Assembly: GCA_900754955.1 (NCBI GenBank)
Contig: CAAEEV010000081.1
Coordinates: 1 to 10,783, forward strand
From: Eggerthellaceae bacterium
Lineage (GTDB): Bacteria; Actinomycetota; Coriobacteriia; Coriobacteriales; Eggerthellaceae
Length of the DNA stretch: 10,783 bases
Direction of reading: 5' to 3'
Under the pieces are notes generated by a model. It worked only from the letters and a program-made list of their open reading frames with translations. It was not told the origin of the DNA and searched no databases. Positions 4,805 to 10,783 of the stretch are shown here, piece by piece; the stretch's first letter is position 1, and each line of letters starts with the position of its first letter. A program made the position numbers and the translations under genes.

Positions 4805-6310
4805 ATGCAAAACGACGAACTGGCCGAACAACTCGACGCGCTTCAGCGCGAGGAATGCTACCGCGTGGACTCCGTGCTCAAGGAGTCGGCAGCGGAAGTG
4901 ACTCAGCGCGTGTACTTCATGGGTGCCAACGGGGCCGAACAGGGGCCGTTCGTGCGCAAGTACATCGAGGGCAGCTGCGGGCTTGGCGCGGCGTACGAGC
5001 GCATTTTCGCAGCTCAACGGCAAGGGCACCGCTTCCGTTTCGTGCCGCGCGTCTTCGACTGCTACCGTCTCGGCGAGAAGCTCGTCGTGGTGATGGAGTT
5101 CGTCGACGGCGAAACGCTCGCGGACGCGGTGTATCGCCGCGACCCGTCGCTCGCGTTCGCGCGCGAGGTGTTCCCGAGCCTGTGCGACGCGGTGAGCGAG
5201 TTGCACGAGGCGTTTGATCCGCCGCTCATCCACCGCGATCTCAAGCCGAGCAACATCATGGTGTCGCCTGGTGGCGTGACGATCATCGACTTCGGCATCG
5301 CGCGAGCGTACCGCGACGACGGCGAGGCCGACACTGCGCGGTTCGGCACGCGCGCCTACGCGCCGCCCGAGCAGTTCGGCTACGCGCAGACGAGCGTGCG
5401 CAGCGACGTGTATGCGCTCGGCATGCTGCTGTACTACTGCCTCGCGGAAAAGACGCCCGACGCGCGCCTGGTGCAGGGCGGGTTCGCGGAAGCATGCGTG
5501 CCTGCCGCGCTTCGTCCCGTGCTCGTGCGCGCGACCGCGTTCGATCCGCGCGAGCGCTACGCCAGCGCTCGCGAGCTCAAGGAGGCGTTTCTCGAGGCCG
5601 CGCCCGCTGGGGCAGGCGCGGCCTCGATCGCGTCGTCTTCTTCGGCTGCGTCTTCGCCTTTGTTCGCGTCTCGGCCTGCGGTGCCGCAGCCGGTGCCAGC
5701 GCCCCAACCTGCGGTCGCTTCGCAACCTGCATCAGCGTCCCAATCTGCGACGCCCCAGTCGGCAGCGGTGTCGCAGCAGCAGGTTCCCGCGTCCCAACCC
5801 GTGTTCCGACCCGCGTCTGCGTCTGTGCACCGCCCTCAGCCTGCACCCTCGTCACAGCCCCAACCCGCGCCCGCTCCGCGATCCACAGCACCCCAGCCCG
5901 CACCTGCGCCCGATGCGCCCCAGTCCCAACCCGCTGCCTCTTCCGCATCAGCGAGCCGCCTTCGGAGCGTGCCTCTGTGGGTGGGCGTCGTGTGGGATGT
6001 CCTACTCGTGCTCCTGTGGATCGCGCTTTTCGTCGCCTCCAACATGACCTCGTTCATGCCCAACGAGCAAGATGCCTCCTATCCGTTATGGTTCCGTCTC
6101 CTTGAGTACCACGGACTCATTTCGGTTCCCTCAGCCGCCACCTTCTACCTTCTGCTCGACAAGCGCCTTCTGCGCCGCCGCATTCCCGCGCTTGCTCAGC
6201 GCACATGGAAGCGCGACGCCGTCGCGGCATTCGCGATAATTGGCGTATCGGTGGCGATTGTGATCTTCGCTGGTCAGTTCATCGTGCCCAACGGCGTGTT
6301 CGTGCAATAG
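4805..6310 (+). CDS. Membrane-anchored Ser/Thr protein kinase (Hanks type)
   Basis: This 501-residue protein has an N-terminal kinase domain at about 19-265: candidate ATP-anchoring Lys52 (FVRKYI), candidate helix-C Glu65, catalytic loop HRDLKPSN (143-150, D145), metal-binding DFG (162-164) and APPEQF (186-191) in the activation segment. All key residues are present, so activity is expected. A linker of roughly 100 residues rich in Pro, Gln, Ser and Ala (repeated PQPA/SQPA) joins it to a C-terminal region with about three hydrophobic segments (near 391-412, 438-453 and 473-496). There are no PASTA repeats and little extracellular sequence, so it is unlike PknB. It probably phosphorylates cytoplasmic or membrane-proximal targets, with the upstream XRE protein a prime candidate. 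ATG 4805 is favoured; an in-frame ATG at 4691 would add 38 Arg/Leu-rich residues without a ribosome site. Confidence 0.9.
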   Translation: MQNDELAEQLDALQREECYRVDSVLKESAAEVTQRVYFMGANGAEQGPFVRKYIEGSCGLGAAYERIFAAQRQGHRFRFVPRVFDCYRLGEKLVVVMEFVDGETLADAVYRRDPSLAFAREVFPSLCDAVSELHEAFDPPLIHRDLKPSNIMVSPGGVTIIDFGIARAYRDDGEADTARFGTRAYAPPEQFGYAQTSVRSDVYALGMLLYYCLAEKTPDARLVQGGFAEACVPAALRPVLVRATAFDPRERYASARELKEAFLEAAPAGAGAASIASSSSAASSPLFASRPAVPQPVPAPQPAVASQPASASQSATPQSAAVSQQQVPASQPVFRPASASVHRPQPAPSSQPQPAPAPRSTAPQPAPAPDAPQSQPAASSASASRLRSVPLWVGVVWDVLLVLLWIALFVASNMTSFMPNEQDASYPLWFRLLEYHGLISVPSAATFYLLLDKRLLRRRIPALAQRTWKRDAVAAFAIIGVSVAIVIFAGQFIVPNGVFVQ

Positions 6311-6343
6311 GAGCCTCGCCGAAGAGCCAAAAGCACGAACGAA

Positions 6344-6359
6344 TGTTTCATGTGAAACA
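6344..6359. promoter_or_regulatory. parS-like ParB-binding site (one mismatch)
   Basis: TGTTTCATGTGAAACA differs at one position (T for C at 6351) from the conserved bacterial parS palindrome TGTTTCACGTGAAACA. ParB loads at such sites, usually clustered near oriC, for chromosome segregation. It lies 34 nt after the kinase stop codon, and its flanks match those of the perfect site at 10689. Confidence 0.85.
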
Positions 6360-6361
6360 CT

Positions 6362-6376
6362 GCACAGCGGCTGTGC
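6362..6376. repeat. 15-bp perfect dyad adjacent to the parS-like site
   Basis: GCACAGC-G-GCTGTGC lies 2 bp after the parS-like site. There is no T-run after it, so it is not a standard terminator. Its function is unknown; the counterpart site at 10689 lacks it. Confidence 0.4.
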
Positions 6377-6425
6377 CTCTCTGGGGCGCGCTCGTTCAGC
6401 GGTATCGTCTTTCTAAGCTGGGCGT

Positions 6426-6490
6426 TTTACAAAAACATGACAGAACCATGACATTTCTTTGACGAGAAAATGCAAGGGCTTTCGTATCAT
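6426..6490 (+). promoter_or_regulatory. PHO-box-like array of four 11-bp-spaced repeats with downstream -10
   Basis: Four hexamers occur at exact 11-bp intervals: TTTACA (6426), ATGACA (6437), ATGACA (6448) and TTGACG (6459), each separated by 5 nt. This is the layout of Gram-positive PhoP boxes (TTAACA-like units every 11 bp). Read on the other strand, the two central units give TGTCAT-N5-TGTCAT, as in the enterobacterial PhoB box. A TATCAT hexamer at 6485-6490 is a possible -10. The 20-bp gap to TTGACG is too long for an unaided promoter, which fits activator dependence. The array lies about 135-173 nt upstream of the lipoprotein start and would control the four-gene operon. Other OmpR-type regulators also bind 11-bp direct repeats. 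Confidence 0.6.
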
Positions 6491-6563
6491 TTTCACATCG
6501 CCAAACCGCAGATCGCGAGCATGCGTGATACTCCCTTCGGGCGGAATGACGAGTGCGCTCGCA

Positions 6564-6590
6564 GTCTGTGGTGAAACCGACAGACAGGAG
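6564..6590 (+). promoter_or_regulatory. Leader hairpin directly before the ribosome site of the lipoprotein gene
   Basis: GTCTGT (6564-6569) pairs with ACAGAC (6580-6585), and the inner GGT-GAA-ACC can extend the stem with one bulged G. The AGGAG ribosome site (6586-6590) follows immediately, 8 nt before ATG 6599. The hairpin could tune initiation for the operon's first gene, but folding was judged by eye only. Confidence 0.35.
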
Positions 6591-6598
6591 CGTACGAA

Positions 6599-7564
6599 AT
6601 GAAGCGAAGAAGATTCATCGTCACCCTTGCCGCCGTTCTCGCCCTAACGTTTGGCGCATTCGGTCTTGCGGGGTGCGGAGCCCAGCAAGAGCAGCTGCTC
6701 GAGCAGCTCAAGGCCGAGCAGGCTCAAACAGAAGCGCCCGTCGCCGAAGAGGGCGGCGGTGTGATCCTTCTGAAGGTCAATCCGGAAATCGCCATTTACT
6801 ACGATGAGTTCGGCGTCGTGACGGCTGTCGAGGGTCGCAATGACGACGGTCGCGCTCTCGTGTCCGACGATGCCGAGTATCTCGGCAAGGAATGCCGTGC
6901 CGTCGTGAGCGCGCTCGTCGGCAAGATCAAGGACGCGGGCTACATCGTCGAAGAGGTCGAAGGGGAGGGCAACCGCATTGTTCTCGAGGTCGAGGACGGC
7001 TCCCAGCTTCCCTCTGACAACTTCCTCAACGGCATCGTGTCGGACGTTCACGGCTATCTGGGCGGGCATAACCTGACCGCTGCTGTCGACGTCGAAGGCG
7101 AGAGCGCGTACGGTTGGACCAACTACGGCGACACCGACTACGGTCCCGATAACGACGGCGCCACCGATTACTCCGGCACGAGCGACTACGGCAACAGCGC
7201 TTACGCCTCCGCTGGCGGGCAGGCTGCAGGCGCTGCGGGCGACACCGACTACGGTCCGGGCAATGACGGCGTGACCGACTACGGCGGAAACTCGAACTAC
7301 GGCAACTCCAGCTACGGCTCTTCGGGTAACACGAACTACTCGAATTACGGAAACGCCGGCAGCGGCTCGTCCGCTCCCGCGCCTGCGCCCGATCCGGCCC
7401 CGGCGCCCGAACCCGCACCCGCGCCTGCTCCCGCCCCGAGCGGCGGCAACTCCGGCTACGGAGACTCGAGCTACGGCGGAAACTCGAATTACGGCGGCGG
7501 CAATTCCGGCTACGATGGCGGAAACTCCGGCTATGATGACGGCGATTCCGGCTACGACGACTAG
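6599..7564 (+). CDS. Lipoprotein with RsgI-like domain and Gly/Ser/Tyr/Asp-rich C-terminal tail
   Basis: This 321-residue exported protein begins with MKRRR, a hydrophobic stretch and a lipobox LAGC, with Cys26 as the predicted lipid-anchored residue. A short Gln/Glu-rich segment follows. Residues about 54-165 resemble the extracytoplasmic domain of anti-sigma-I factor RsgI: VNPEIAIYYDEFGVVTAVEG (60-79) then NDDGRAL. There is no cytoplasmic anti-sigma segment, so it is not itself an anti-sigma factor. The last 150 residues are low complexity: two 37-residue-spaced copies starting GDTDYGP (177 and 214), an Ala/Pro stretch (about 260-282) and a GGNSGY/GYDD-type tail. The start has AGGAG 8 nt upstream. 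It is first in an operon with VTC, DUF4956 and CotH genes. The Ser/Tyr-rich tail might be a substrate of the co-encoded kinase or a wall-spanning linker. Confidence 0.85.
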   Translation: MKRRRFIVTLAAVLALTFGAFGLAGCGAQQEQLLEQLKAEQAQTEAPVAEEGGGVILLKVNPEIAIYYDEFGVVTAVEGRNDDGRALVSDDAEYLGKECRAVVSALVGKIKDAGYIVEEVEGEGNRIVLEVEDGSQLPSDNFLNGIVSDVHGYLGGHNLTAAVDVEGESAYGWTNYGDTDYGPDNDGATDYSGTSDYGNSAYASAGGQAAGAAGDTDYGPGNDGVTDYGGNSNYGNSSYGSSGNTNYSNYGNAGSGSSAPAPAPDPAPAPEPAPAPAPAPSGGNSGYGDSSYGGNSNYGGGNSGYDGGNSGYDDGDSGYDD

Positions 7565-7606
7565 CGGGTGGCGGAGTTTCGCGCACCCCTTTGCGGGAGG
7601 CGTTCT

Positions 7607-8404
7607 GTGAGGGGGCTTCCTTTCGCAAAGATGTCGCCTGTGCGCGAATCGGACATGTCAGTTTCGGTGCAGGAGCCCTCGTTCGGCGAAGAACTGCAGG
7701 GCTTCTGCACCGTCGGGCGCAAGGCGCCCCTGCGGTTTCGCCATGAGCTCAAGCATGTGGCGAACGAGGCGGAGGCCGATATGCTCGCACAGCGGCTGGC
7801 CCTCGTGCTTCCCCGCGATGCCCACGCGGGAAGCGGGGGGCGCTACCGCGTGACGAGCCTGTATTTTGAGACGCCCTACGACAAGGCGCTGCGCCAGAAG
7901 CTCGAGGGCATCGATCGACGCGAGAAGTTCCGCCTGCGCTATTACGGAAGCGATACGTCGCTTGTGAAGCTCGAGCGGAAGATCAAGGCGAACGGGCTGT
8001 GCGCCAAGCAAAGCGCGCGCCTTGATGCCGCCCAGGTGCGCATGCTGCTGAGCGGGTCCCATCGGTTCCTGCTCGATTGCGGCGATCCGCTGTGCGTAGA
8101 GCTGTACGCCAAGATGCAGGGTGAGCTGCTGCGTCCTCGTGTCGTGGTTCGCTATGAGCGCGAAGCGTTTTCGAGTCCGCACGGCAACGTGCGCGTGACG
8201 ATCGACCGCAGCCTGAGAACGAGCTTGAGCGCGGTCGACTTCCTCGAGCCGTACGCGGGGCGGGTGCCTGCGGCCGACGGGCGGGCGGTGGTCGAGGTGA
8301 AGTACGACGCCTACCTGCCCGACGTGGTGCGCATGGCGGTTCAGCCGCTCGCGCGCTCGGCGGCGGCGTACTCGAAGTACGCGCTGTGCCGCAGGTTCGA
8401 CTGA
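7607..8404 (+). CDS. VTC-domain polyphosphate polymerase family protein
   Basis: This 265-residue protein has the VTC tunnel-fold signatures in order: RHELK (45-49), YRVTSLYFET (80-89), KFRLRYY (107-113), KLERKIKANGLCAKQ (121-135), a Y-x-R-x-A-F motif YEREAF (183-188), VRVTIDRSL (195-203), VEVKYDAYLP (229-238) and SKYALC (256-261). In yeast Vtc4 this fold makes polyphosphate from ATP, its basic and acidic side chains lining the tunnel. Bacterial homologues are presumed to do likewise, though most are untested. I chose GTG 7607 because GGGAGG at 7594-7599 is ideally placed; an in-frame GTG at 7568 and later ATGs at 7631 and 7655 have weaker sites. It has no membrane segment and lies 16 nt upstream of a DUF4956 membrane protein, its usual neighbour. 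The PHO-box-like array upstream of the operon fits a phosphate role. Confidence 0.9.
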   Translation: MRGLPFAKMSPVRESDMSVSVQEPSFGEELQGFCTVGRKAPLRFRHELKHVANEAEADMLAQRLALVLPRDAHAGSGGRYRVTSLYFETPYDKALRQKLEGIDRREKFRLRYYGSDTSLVKLERKIKANGLCAKQSARLDAAQVRMLLSGSHRFLLDCGDPLCVELYAKMQGELLRPRVVVRYEREAFSSPHGNVRVTIDRSLRTSLSAVDFLEPYAGRVPAADGRAVVEVKYDAYLPDVVRMAVQPLARSAAAYSKYALCRRFD

Positions 8405-8420
8405 GCAACGAAGGAATCCC

Positions 8421-9092
8421 ATGACGTTTCAAGACATATTCACCTCCAGCTTTCTGGAGAACATGACTTCCACGTCGCTTCTCGATGCGGCGATCGCCCT
8501 CGTGCTCGCGTTCGCGCTCGGTTTGTTCATCTTCGTCATCTACCGCCGCACGTACAGCGGCGTCATGTACTCCGCAAGCTTCGGCGCGAGCCTCATCGCG
8601 CTTGCGCTCATCACGACGCTCGTCATTCTGGCGGTTTCGAGCAACGTGGTACTCTCGCTCGGCATGGTGGGCGCGCTCTCGATCGTGCGCTTCCGAACGC
8701 CCGTGAAGGAGGCGATGGACATCGTCTTCCTGTTCTGGGCGATCGCGGTGGGCATCGTGCTGGCGGCGGGCCTTCTGCTGCTGGCGGTGTTCGGCAGCCT
8801 GTTTATCGGCGTGGTGCTGCTCCTCATCTCGACGCGCCGCAACCCGATCAACCCCTACATCCTCGTGCTCCACTGCGCGGACGGCGAGGCCGAGAAGGCA
8901 GCACGCGAGCTGGTGGGAAAGCACGCGCGCGCGGTGAAGCTGAAGAGCAAGACGATGCTTCCTGATCTCATCGAGCTCAACTACGAGGTGCGGCTCAAGG
9001 ACGATCACGCGGGCTTCCTGGGCGAGCTTGCGGCGATGCCGGGCATCAGCCATGCGGCGCTCGTGTCGTACAACGGCGACTACATGGGATAG
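8421..9092 (+). CDS. DUF4956 family membrane protein
   Basis: This 223-residue protein has hydrophobic segments at about 21-42, 54-74, 76-90 and 101-137, then a soluble alpha/beta domain (about 145-223). The conserved family signature is GMVGALSIVRFRTPVKE (81-97), a membrane-embedded segment ending in a charged patch. The soluble domain (YILVLHCADGEAEKAARELV and the later LIELNYEVRLKD) looks ACT/ferredoxin-like and may bind a ligand. Its biochemical role is unknown. The start has AAGGAA 7 nt upstream and follows the VTC stop by 16 nt, suggesting translational coupling. DUF4956 genes recur between VTC and CotH genes in Gram-positives, so it may anchor the polymerase or move its product across the membrane; that is inference. 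Confidence 0.9.
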   Translation: MTFQDIFTSSFLENMTSTSLLDAAIALVLAFALGLFIFVIYRRTYSGVMYSASFGASLIALALITTLVILAVSSNVVLSLGMVGALSIVRFRTPVKEAMDIVFLFWAIAVGIVLAAGLLLLAVFGSLFIGVVLLLISTRRNPINPYILVLHCADGEAEKAARELVGKHARAVKLKSKTMLPDLIELNYEVRLKDDHAGFLGELAAMPGISHAALVSYNGDYMG

Positions 9093-9124
9093 CCGCTTCG
9101 AGGCGGGAGCGGGAACGGGCAACG

Positions 9125-10558
9125 GTGCTGAACAGCAGGTGGATAGAGGTGTTCGGCGCGGCGATGATGATCCTCGCCGTCGTCGGCGTCGTTGCGTTCC
9201 CTCTGTTTGGCGAGCGTATCGGTATTGCGCCGGCGAGCGCCCAACCCGCCTACCTTGACCGTCTGTTCGCGCAGGGCAGGGTGCACACGGTCGACATCCA
9301 GATGGATGGCTGGGGCGAGATGGTCGCCGCGGCGTCTGAAGACGCGTACGACCCCTGCACGGTGGTGATCGACGGCGAGTCGTTCGATGGTGCGGGTATA
9401 CGCATCAAGGGGAACAATTCTCGCAGCTTGGTGAGCCGCTACGGGCTCGAGCGCTACAGCCTCAAAGTCGAATTCGACCACTTCAAGGAGGGCGCGAGCT
9501 ATCACGGGCTCGACAAGCTCTCGCTCGACGCGGCGTTTCAGGACAACAGCTACCTGAAGAACTACCTCGCGTACGACATGATGACGTACATGGAGGTGCC
9601 CTCTCCTGCGTGCAGCTTTGCATGGGTCACGGTGAACGGCGAGCCGTGGGGGCTGTTCCTCGCCGTGGAAGAGCCCGAGGAATCGTTCGCGAAACGCCAT
9701 TTCGGACCAGATTTCGGTGCTTTGTACAAGCCCGACTATCGGAGCCTCGACGAGGAGAACGCCGACGTGGCGCTGCGCTACACGGGCGACGACCCCGCGC
9801 TCTACGATAACATCTTCCGCAAGGCGCTTGTGCCGGTTGACGCGTCTGATCAGCGGCGCCTGATCGAAGCGCTGCGCGTGCTGGCACAGGCGGTTCCCAG
9901 CAACGGCACGCCTCAGGTCGATCTGTCGTCTGTCGTTATGGTCGAGGAGACGCTGCGTTACTTCGTGGTGCAGTCGTTCACGGTAAACCTCGACAGCTAT
10001 CTGGGGCCGACGGGCCATAACTACCTGCTCTACGAGGAAGATGGGCGCATCCGCATGCTGCCGTGGGACTACAATCTGGCGTTTGCCACCTACACCTTGG
10101 GGATGCCCGAGGCGGAAAACAACCCGGTCAAATACGTTAATCAGCCGATCGACACGCCGGCCGACGGCGCGGTGATGCGCGAGCGCCCCCTCTATCACCA
10201 CCTCATGCAAGCCGACGGCTCCTTCGAACGCTATTACGAGCTGTACGACGAGTTCATCGCGGGGTATTTCGAGAGCGGGCGATGCGAAGCGACGATCCGC
10301 GAGGCGGAGCGACTCATCGCGCCTTACGTCCAGCGCGATCCCACGGCGTTTTGCTCGTACGAGGATTTTCGGCTGGGCGTCGATGCGCTCGATCAATTCT
10401 GCGCGCTTCGTGCGGAAAGCGTGCGCGGTCAGCTCGAGGGGTCGGTTCCGTCGAGCTTCGCTGAGCAGGAGGCGGGCGTCGGAACGCTTGTCGATGCGGG
10501 CGATCTGCGGCTGACCGACCTCGGCGAGATTGCTGATCTCGAAAACGGCGTGCACTGA
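9125..10558 (+). CDS. CotH-family extracytoplasmic kinase
   Basis: This 477-residue protein begins with a hydrophobic signal anchor (about 8-28) and lies outside the membrane. CotH motifs are visible: GIRIKGNNSR (91-100), a conserved KLSLDAAFQDNSYLKNYLAYD stretch (around 125-145), VNGEPWGLFLAVEE (nucleotide-loop region), GALYKPDY, NLDSYLGPTGHNYLLY (288-303) and MLPWDYNLAF (311-320), whose Asp315 is the likely metal/ATP-binding residue. In Bacillus, CotH is an atypical Fam20C-like kinase that phosphorylates spore-coat proteins. This host is not expected to sporulate, so the targets are probably surface proteins, perhaps the operon's own lipoprotein. GTG 9125 gives the complete hydrophobic segment; the ribosome site is weak. 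It is the last gene of the operon, 32 nt after DUF4956. No sound terminator is seen downstream: the T6 at 10601 lacks a stem. Confidence 0.88.
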   Translation: MLNSRWIEVFGAAMMILAVVGVVAFPLFGERIGIAPASAQPAYLDRLFAQGRVHTVDIQMDGWGEMVAAASEDAYDPCTVVIDGESFDGAGIRIKGNNSRSLVSRYGLERYSLKVEFDHFKEGASYHGLDKLSLDAAFQDNSYLKNYLAYDMMTYMEVPSPACSFAWVTVNGEPWGLFLAVEEPEESFAKRHFGPDFGALYKPDYRSLDEENADVALRYTGDDPALYDNIFRKALVPVDASDQRRLIEALRVLAQAVPSNGTPQVDLSSVVMVEETLRYFVVQSFTVNLDSYLGPTGHNYLLYEEDGRIRMLPWDYNLAFATYTLGMPEAENNPVKYVNQPIDTPADGAVMRERPLYHHLMQADGSFERYYELYDEFIAGYFESGRCEATIREAERLIAPYVQRDPTAFCSYEDFRLGVDALDQFCALRAESVRGQLEGSVPSSFAEQEAGVGTLVDAGDLRLTDLGEIADLENGVH

Positions 10559-10623
10559 CGGGTTGCGTCGGAGGCGCTTGCTGGCGAAGAGGCTGCTTGG
10601 TTTTTTCGACGGCGGGGTGGAGG

Positions 10624-10652
10624 CAGCTTGGGGCGGCGGCTTCTGCAAGCTG
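10624..10652. repeat. Inverted repeat CAGCTTG / CAAGCTG after the CotH gene
   Basis: Perfect 7-bp arms at 10624-10630 and 10646-10652 enclose a GC-rich 15-nt interior. GGCGTTTG follows, a poor T-run, so it is at best a weak terminator of the operon. It lies 37 bp before the perfect parS site. Confidence 0.35.
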
Positions 10653-10688
10653 GGCGTTTGCAGACGAGCTGCCGAAAGTGCGAACGAA

Positions 10689-10704
10689 TGTTTCACGTGA
10701 AACA
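10689..10704. promoter_or_regulatory. Perfect parS site (ParB-binding)
   Basis: TGTTTCACGTGAAACA is an exact match to the canonical bacterial parS palindrome, extended here to a 20-bp perfect dyad at 10687-10706. ParB nucleates here, then spreads as a CTP-dependent clamp and recruits SMC. The site lies in the gap downstream of the CotH gene. Open frames that start MFHVKH or contain NVSRETF across it are only the translation of parS. Confidence 0.95.
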
Positions 10705-10783
10705 TTGTGCGGTGGCATGCGTTTTGCGGCGGACGAATTCGCCTGCAGCTGCATCTTGCGGCTTGCGAAGCCTTTCACAGCCC

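Noticed and set aside
3841..5725. Long minus-strand open frames opposite the XRE and kinase genes
   Set aside because: They mirror genes with clear XRE and kinase motifs, have biased Arg/Ala/Leu/His composition and lack ribosome sites.
6415..6427. 13-bp match AAGCTGGGCGTTT shared with 10647-10659
   Set aside because: A 13-bp match in a window this size can occur by chance, and its position relative to the two parS sites differs.
6599..7564. An anti-sigma-I factor (RsgI proper)
   Set aside because: The protein is a lipoprotein with no cytoplasmic anti-sigma segment or transmembrane helix, and no sigI-like gene is adjacent; only the extracytoplasmic domain is similar.
10601..10606. Intrinsic terminator at the T6 run after CotH
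   Set aside because: The preceding bases contain imperfect direct repeats (GCTTGCTGG, GGCTGCTTGG) but no complementary stem.
9080..10705. 541-codon open frame on the minus strand antisense to CotH, starting MFHVKH
   Set aside because: It is the complement of the well-supported CotH gene in GC-rich DNA. Its product is Arg/Val/His-rich with no recognisable domain, and its start is simply the parS palindrome translated.

Overview
The window looks like chromosomal DNA of a high-GC Gram-positive gut actinobacterium, most likely class Coriobacteriia (Eggerthella/Gordonibacter-like). This rests on GC-rich codon use, strong GGAGG-type ribosome sites, frequent GTG starts and the gene families present; no taxonomic marker gene is here, so the assignment is inference. 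Two ParB-binding parS sites (6344-6359 with one mismatch, 10689-10704 perfect) suggest the segment lies in the origin-proximal part of the chromosome.

Left part (1-1774). The window opens inside the 5' end of an IS3-family insertion sequence on the minus strand, with its terminal repeat at about 211-228. About 800 bases without a gene follow. They are pyrimidine-rich to the left and purine-rich to the right of a 184-bp module bounded by 26-bp imperfect inverted repeats. A small orphan double-HTH protein of the transposase OrfA type follows (1138-1500), with a promoter-like sequence, a perfect palindrome at the predicted transcription start and a strong terminator. Bases 1542-1774 hold nothing I can assign.

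Middle part (1775-6310). A minus-strand AAA_14/DUF4143 ATPase, visibly lower in GC than its neighbours and probably acquired, has three palindromic ATCCA-N6-TGGAT sites upstream, spaced exactly 39 bp apart. Next, on the plus strand, come a membrane protein with a C-terminal FxLYD-like domain, an XRE-type regulator and a membrane-anchored Ser/Thr protein kinase. The regulator and kinase form a probable functional pair; the kinase mRNA looks leaderless.

Right part (6311-10783). Four genes, spaced 42, 16 and 32 nt apart, form a likely operon: an RsgI-like-domain lipoprotein with a Gly/Ser/Tyr-rich tail, a VTC-domain polyphosphate polymerase, a DUF4956 membrane protein and a CotH-family surface kinase. 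VTC, DUF4956 and CotH are a recurrent trio in Gram-positives. The upstream region has four 6-bp units (TTTACA, ATGACA, ATGACA, TTGACG) at exactly 11-bp period. This is the architecture of a PHO box, and it suggests that phosphate limitation or another OmpR-type two-component system controls this polyphosphate-linked operon. parS sites bracket the operon.
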